The translations under genes were made by a program, and so were the position numbers. Source: an uncultured Lachnospiraceae bacterium (lineage in GTDB: Bacteria; Bacillota; Clostridia; Lachnospirales; Lachnospiraceae). From it: a stretch of DNA of 35,406 bases. Below are positions 33,019-35,406 of the stretch, piece by piece (within the stretch, counting starts at the first letter, position 1; each line of letters opens with the position of its first letter). Where the stretch lies: assembly GCA_902774725.1 (NCBI GenBank), contig CACYJP010000008.1:1-35406 (forward strand), read 5' to 3'. Below the pieces are notes generated by a model, which searched no databases, was not told the DNA's origin, and worked only from the letters and a program-made list of their open reading frames with translations.

Positions 33019-33684
33019 ATGTTTAAGGCAGTAGTATTTGATATGGATGGAGTCATTCTTGATTCCGAGAAGATATATAGAAAGTATGAGATGTTAGCTG
33101 CAGAGCATTTCGGACTTCCGACAGATAACATCGAGGAGTTCTGCAACAAAATAGCAGGTGGAACAAAACATACTAACAAGCTTGTTTTTGATGAGTTCTT
33201 TGACACAGACCTCGATTACATGACCTATAGAGACTTTATAAGCGAGGGAGTGGAAAGACACGCAGCAGAGAACGGCTACGAAGTAAAAAAAGGAGTTAAG
33301 GAGCTTTTTGATTTTCTGAAGGAAAAAGGAATAAAGATAGCTCTGGCAACGTCAACAGATAAGGATAGAGCCACAAGATTCTTAGAACCTCATGGACTTC
33401 TTCCTTATTTTGATCAAATGATTTTCGGCGATGTGATCCCGGCCGGAAGAGGAAAGCCAAATCCGGATATTTATCTGAAGGCCTGTGAACTGATAGGAAC
33501 TAAGCCGGAGGAAACAATAGGCGTAGAGGACTCAATTAACGGAATTAAATCATCAAAAACAGCCGGACTTTACACTGTTATGGTCATAGATCTCATCGTA
33601 CCGGACGAAGAAAATAAGAAGTATGCAGACCGGATATATGACGAAATAATCAAAATAAAAGAATTAATACTTTACGGGGCTTGA
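33019..33684 (+). CDS. HAD-superfamily phosphatase, beta-phosphoglucomutase-like
   Basis: Cytoplasmic HAD hydrolase of subfamily IA with a helical cap (about residues 15-85). Catalytic markers are D8 and D10 in VFDMDGVILDSE, the Ser/Thr motif LATSTDK, the Lys of GKPNPDIY, and GVEDSINGI for magnesium binding. The 221 residues and the GRGKPNPD/EDSxxGI pattern fit the beta-phosphoglucomutase/phosphoglycolate phosphatase branch, so a sugar phosphate or other small phosphoester is the likely substrate. AACAGGAG about 8 nt upstream supports the ATG. It sits between two terminator/promoter regions and seems to be transcribed alone. Confidence 0.9.
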   Translation: MFKAVVFDMDGVILDSEKIYRKYEMLAAEHFGLPTDNIEEFCNKIAGGTKHTNKLVFDEFFDTDLDYMTYRDFISEGVERHAAENGYEVKKGVKELFDFLKEKGIKIALATSTDKDRATRFLEPHGLLPYFDQMIFGDVIPAGRGKPNPDIYLKACELIGTKPEETIGVEDSINGIKSSKTAGLYTVMVIDLIVPDEENKKYADRIYDEIIKIKELILYGA

Positions 33685-33700
33685 CAAAATAAGGTATAAT
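33672..33700 (+). promoter_or_regulatory. Possible promoter of the NlpC/P60 gene
   Basis: A perfect TATAAT lies at 33695-33700. The properly spaced -35 (TTACGG, 33672-33677) is poor; a perfect TTGACA at 33681-33686 is only 8 nt away from the -10 box, too close to work with it. The leader of about 90 nt shows no clear riboswitch or terminator. Confidence 0.35.
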
Positions 33701-33794
33701 GTAGGTTGCTGTTTTTAAAGAGACAGAATATGTGAAGGTTTGAGAGAGGGATGAGCAGGAAACAAATCAGTAAGATATAAAAAAAGAGGTGCGA

Positions 33795-35336
33795 ATGAAA
33801 GTATTGAAAAAAACATTTAGCTTGACTCTTGTGCTTATATTCATAATCGGTATTGTTCCTATGGCTTCATTTAATGGAGGCAAGGGTGTTTTCGCTGCCA
33901 CAGGACAGGAGGTTGTGCAGGATGCACTTTCCTTTGCGGTCGAAAACGACTATCAGAACCCTAAAACGCCTAAGCTTAATTATGTCTGGGGCGGTCTTGA
34001 TCTTACAGTAGGTTGCGACTGTTCCGGTTTCGTGTGTGCGATATTTAAGAGACATGGTCTCGATCTGGTTGCGTTGGGTATAAGAAGCAGTTATGATATG
34101 CAGGCCAACCCAACAAAGTTTGGTACGGTAGTAAATGGTACTGATCCATCACTTATTCAAAATGGTGATATTCTTATCACGAACAGTGGTGGTCATGCGG
34201 GAATCGGTTGGAATAACAATGGTACTCCTTATATGATTCATTGTCAGAACCATAAGATGGGATGCGTTTATCAGCCGTTTTCTACATATAATAGCGCAAT
34301 TGTTATGATTATCAGACCTTATGTTATAAATGGTAAGGGTGGAAATGTAAATCCTCCGAGTGACGGTGGAACTACTCCGGCGGTACCGGGTGAATCAGAA
34401 AATCCGGGATACCCTTATGCTATTCCTACATCTATAACATCAGGTGATTCAGTAAAGTGGCTTCAGACTGCACTGAACAAGGTTATGAACAGTGGACTTA
34501 TAGTTGATGGAGCTGCAGGAACACTTACAAAAAATGCAATCAGTGCATTCCAGAAAAAAGTCGGACTTCCTGATACAGGAACTGCTGACAAAGCAACCAT
34601 AGATAAACTGGTCGAGGTACATAAGGCTGCAAATGCAGTTACCAAGATAACAGTTAAGGCTACTAAGGATACTGCAATTTACGAGGGTGACAGCGTTCAG
34701 CTGATGGCCAGCTTAGAGCCTGAGGCTGCTAAAAATGCTGCAGTAACATGGACCAGCACAAACGGAGGCGTTCTTTCGGTTACATCAAGTGGTATGGTGA
34801 CCGCTGTTGGTGGTGGAAATGCGTCTGTTGTTGCAAAGACCGCAAATGGTAAGAGTGCAACAGTAAACTTCTCAGTAACAGGAAAGAAGCGCAGTAATGA
34901 ATGGCTTGCAGGACAGTGGTATGGCGCTGATGGAAATACTGATTATAAGTCCAAGGGTCATTGGATGCAGAGCAAAGGTGGCTGGTGGTTTACTGATGAT
35001 TCAGGATGGTATCCGGCTAATTGCTGGCAGAAGATAGATAAGAAGTGGTATTACTTTGATTCTAACGGATATGTGTTAGGCAAAGGCTGGCGTCAGGTAG
35101 ACGGAGTTTACTACTATTTCAATTCGTCCAGTCAGATGGCTGAAAACGAATGGGTAGGCGGCTACTGGTTATCAGCCGGTGGAAGCTGGTCTTACACAGC
35201 TGTCGGTCACTGGAGACAGAACGCAACCGGCTGGTGGTACGAAGATACTGCGGGCTGGTATCCGAAGGACGACGTCGTTCAGATAGATAATGTTAAGTAT
35301 TATTTTAATTCAGATGGATACTGGATTACTAATTAA
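33795..35336 (+). CDS. Secreted NlpC/P60 cell-wall hydrolase with PG-binding, Big_2 and choline-binding repeats
   Basis: Exported peptidoglycan endopeptidase. Signal peptide: residues 1 to about 34 (ending GVFAATG). Catalytic NlpC/P60 domain: about 36-180, with Cys C76 in DCSGF, His H134 in GGHAGIG and third polar residue H149 in MIHCQN. After a proline-rich linker comes a peptidoglycan-binding domain (about 215-275, SVKWLQTALNKV...AISAFQKKVGLPDTG), a Big_2 Ig-like domain (about 282-362, VTWTSTNGGVLSV) and choline-binding-type aromatic repeats to the end (GWYP, KWYYFDSNGYV, GWW units). So one hydrolase has three wall-targeting modules. ATG 33795 has AGAGG 5 nt upstream; GTG 33789 would overlap that site. 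The repeats match the secreted protein at 12589. Confidence 0.92.
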   Translation: MKVLKKTFSLTLVLIFIIGIVPMASFNGGKGVFAATGQEVVQDALSFAVENDYQNPKTPKLNYVWGGLDLTVGCDCSGFVCAIFKRHGLDLVALGIRSSYDMQANPTKFGTVVNGTDPSLIQNGDILITNSGGHAGIGWNNNGTPYMIHCQNHKMGCVYQPFSTYNSAIVMIIRPYVINGKGGNVNPPSDGGTTPAVPGESENPGYPYAIPTSITSGDSVKWLQTALNKVMNSGLIVDGAAGTLTKNAISAFQKKVGLPDTGTADKATIDKLVEVHKAANAVTKITVKATKDTAIYEGDSVQLMASLEPEAAKNAAVTWTSTNGGVLSVTSSGMVTAVGGGNASVVAKTANGKSATVNFSVTGKKRSNEWLAGQWYGADGNTDYKSKGHWMQSKGGWWFTDDSGWYPANCWQKIDKKWYYFDSNGYVLGKGWRQVDGVYYYFNSSSQMAENEWVGGYWLSAGGSWSYTAVGHWRQNATGWWYEDTAGWYPKDDVVQIDNVKYYFNSDGYWITN

Positions 35337-35351
35337 TAAAGGAGATGCAAC

Positions 35352-35406
35352 ATGAAGAAGGCTAAGAGAAATGCGGTTCTTGGACTTCTGGTCTTTATGC
35401 TCATCG
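35352..35406 (+). CDS. Start of an exported protein, cut by the window end
   Basis: Only the first 18 codons are inside: MKK-A-KR-NAVLGLLVFMLI, a basic start and hydrophobic core that read as a signal peptide or anchor. AAAGGAG (35338-35344) lies 7 nt before the ATG, and the gene begins 15 bp after the NlpC/P60 stop codon, so the two are probably co-transcribed. The function cannot be seen. Confidence 0.75.
   Translation, partial: MKKAKRNAVLGLLVFMLI

Noticed and set aside
33681..33700. TTGACA and TATAAT as a promoter pair
   Set aside because: Both hexamers are perfect but only 8 nt apart, too close for sigma-70 type recognition; only the TATAAT can be kept as a candidate.

Overview
The window looks like part of the chromosome of an anaerobic, low-GC Gram-positive bacterium of the Clostridia, most probably a member of the Lachnospiraceae. 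The reasons are the moderately AT-rich codon use, strong AGGAGG-type ribosome binding sites, TTG and GTG starts, short U-tailed terminators, a FeoA/FeoB system with the small Cys-rich FeoB-associated protein, clostripain-like and choline-binding-repeat surface proteins, and DUF6382-like FHA proteins. The genus cannot be fixed from the sequence alone.

Layout. Positions 1-99 are the 3' end (domains V and VI) of a group II intron whose body lies outside the window. A Gfo/Idh/MocA oxidoreductase on the minus strand follows (111-1148), then a gap containing a 237-bp imperfect inverted-repeat element (1196-1432). A heterodimeric ABC exporter pair (1549-5262) ends in a perfect 16-bp terminator. From 5316 to 11032 lies an iron module: a DtxR-family regulator (minus), a membrane-anchored clostripain-type protease, feoA, feoB and the FeoB-associated Cys-rich protein (minus). 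Three copies of the same dyad (GTTAG-N6-YTAAC) sit at the promoters of this module and are the likely operator. Next come a tandem HD/HD-GYP protein, a secreted protein with choline-binding-type repeats, and a MATE exporter, each with a recognisable promoter or terminator.

From 15300 to 32846 everything is on the plus strand and no convincing terminator is visible until 32890. The first part is metabolic and envelope-related: an AlaA-like aminotransferase, an IspD/TarI-like cytidylyltransferase, an NAD-dependent epimerase/dehydratase and the lytic transglycosylase MltG. The second part (19769-32846) is a tightly packed six-gene cluster: two DUF6382-like/FHA proteins, a PP2C phosphatase, a transmembrane Ser/Thr kinase with a TPR-like outer part, a membrane-anchored protein whose cytoplasmic tail carries seven T-x-[V/I]-L motifs, and a giant Ig-like surface protein with a C-terminal membrane anchor.

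The most interesting reading of the window is that the last cluster is a complete phosphothreonine signalling device. The kinase and phosphatase would write and erase phosphothreonines on the seven-motif tail, and the two FHA proteins would read them. One of the motifs (ETTSVLRSD) closely resembles the known regulatory phosphorylation site of mycobacterial GarA (ETTSVF). Its position beside MltG and the Ig-like protein suggests a role in envelope or surface assembly, but that is inference. The window closes with a HAD phosphatase, a four-part NlpC/P60 cell-wall hydrolase and the first codons of another exported protein.
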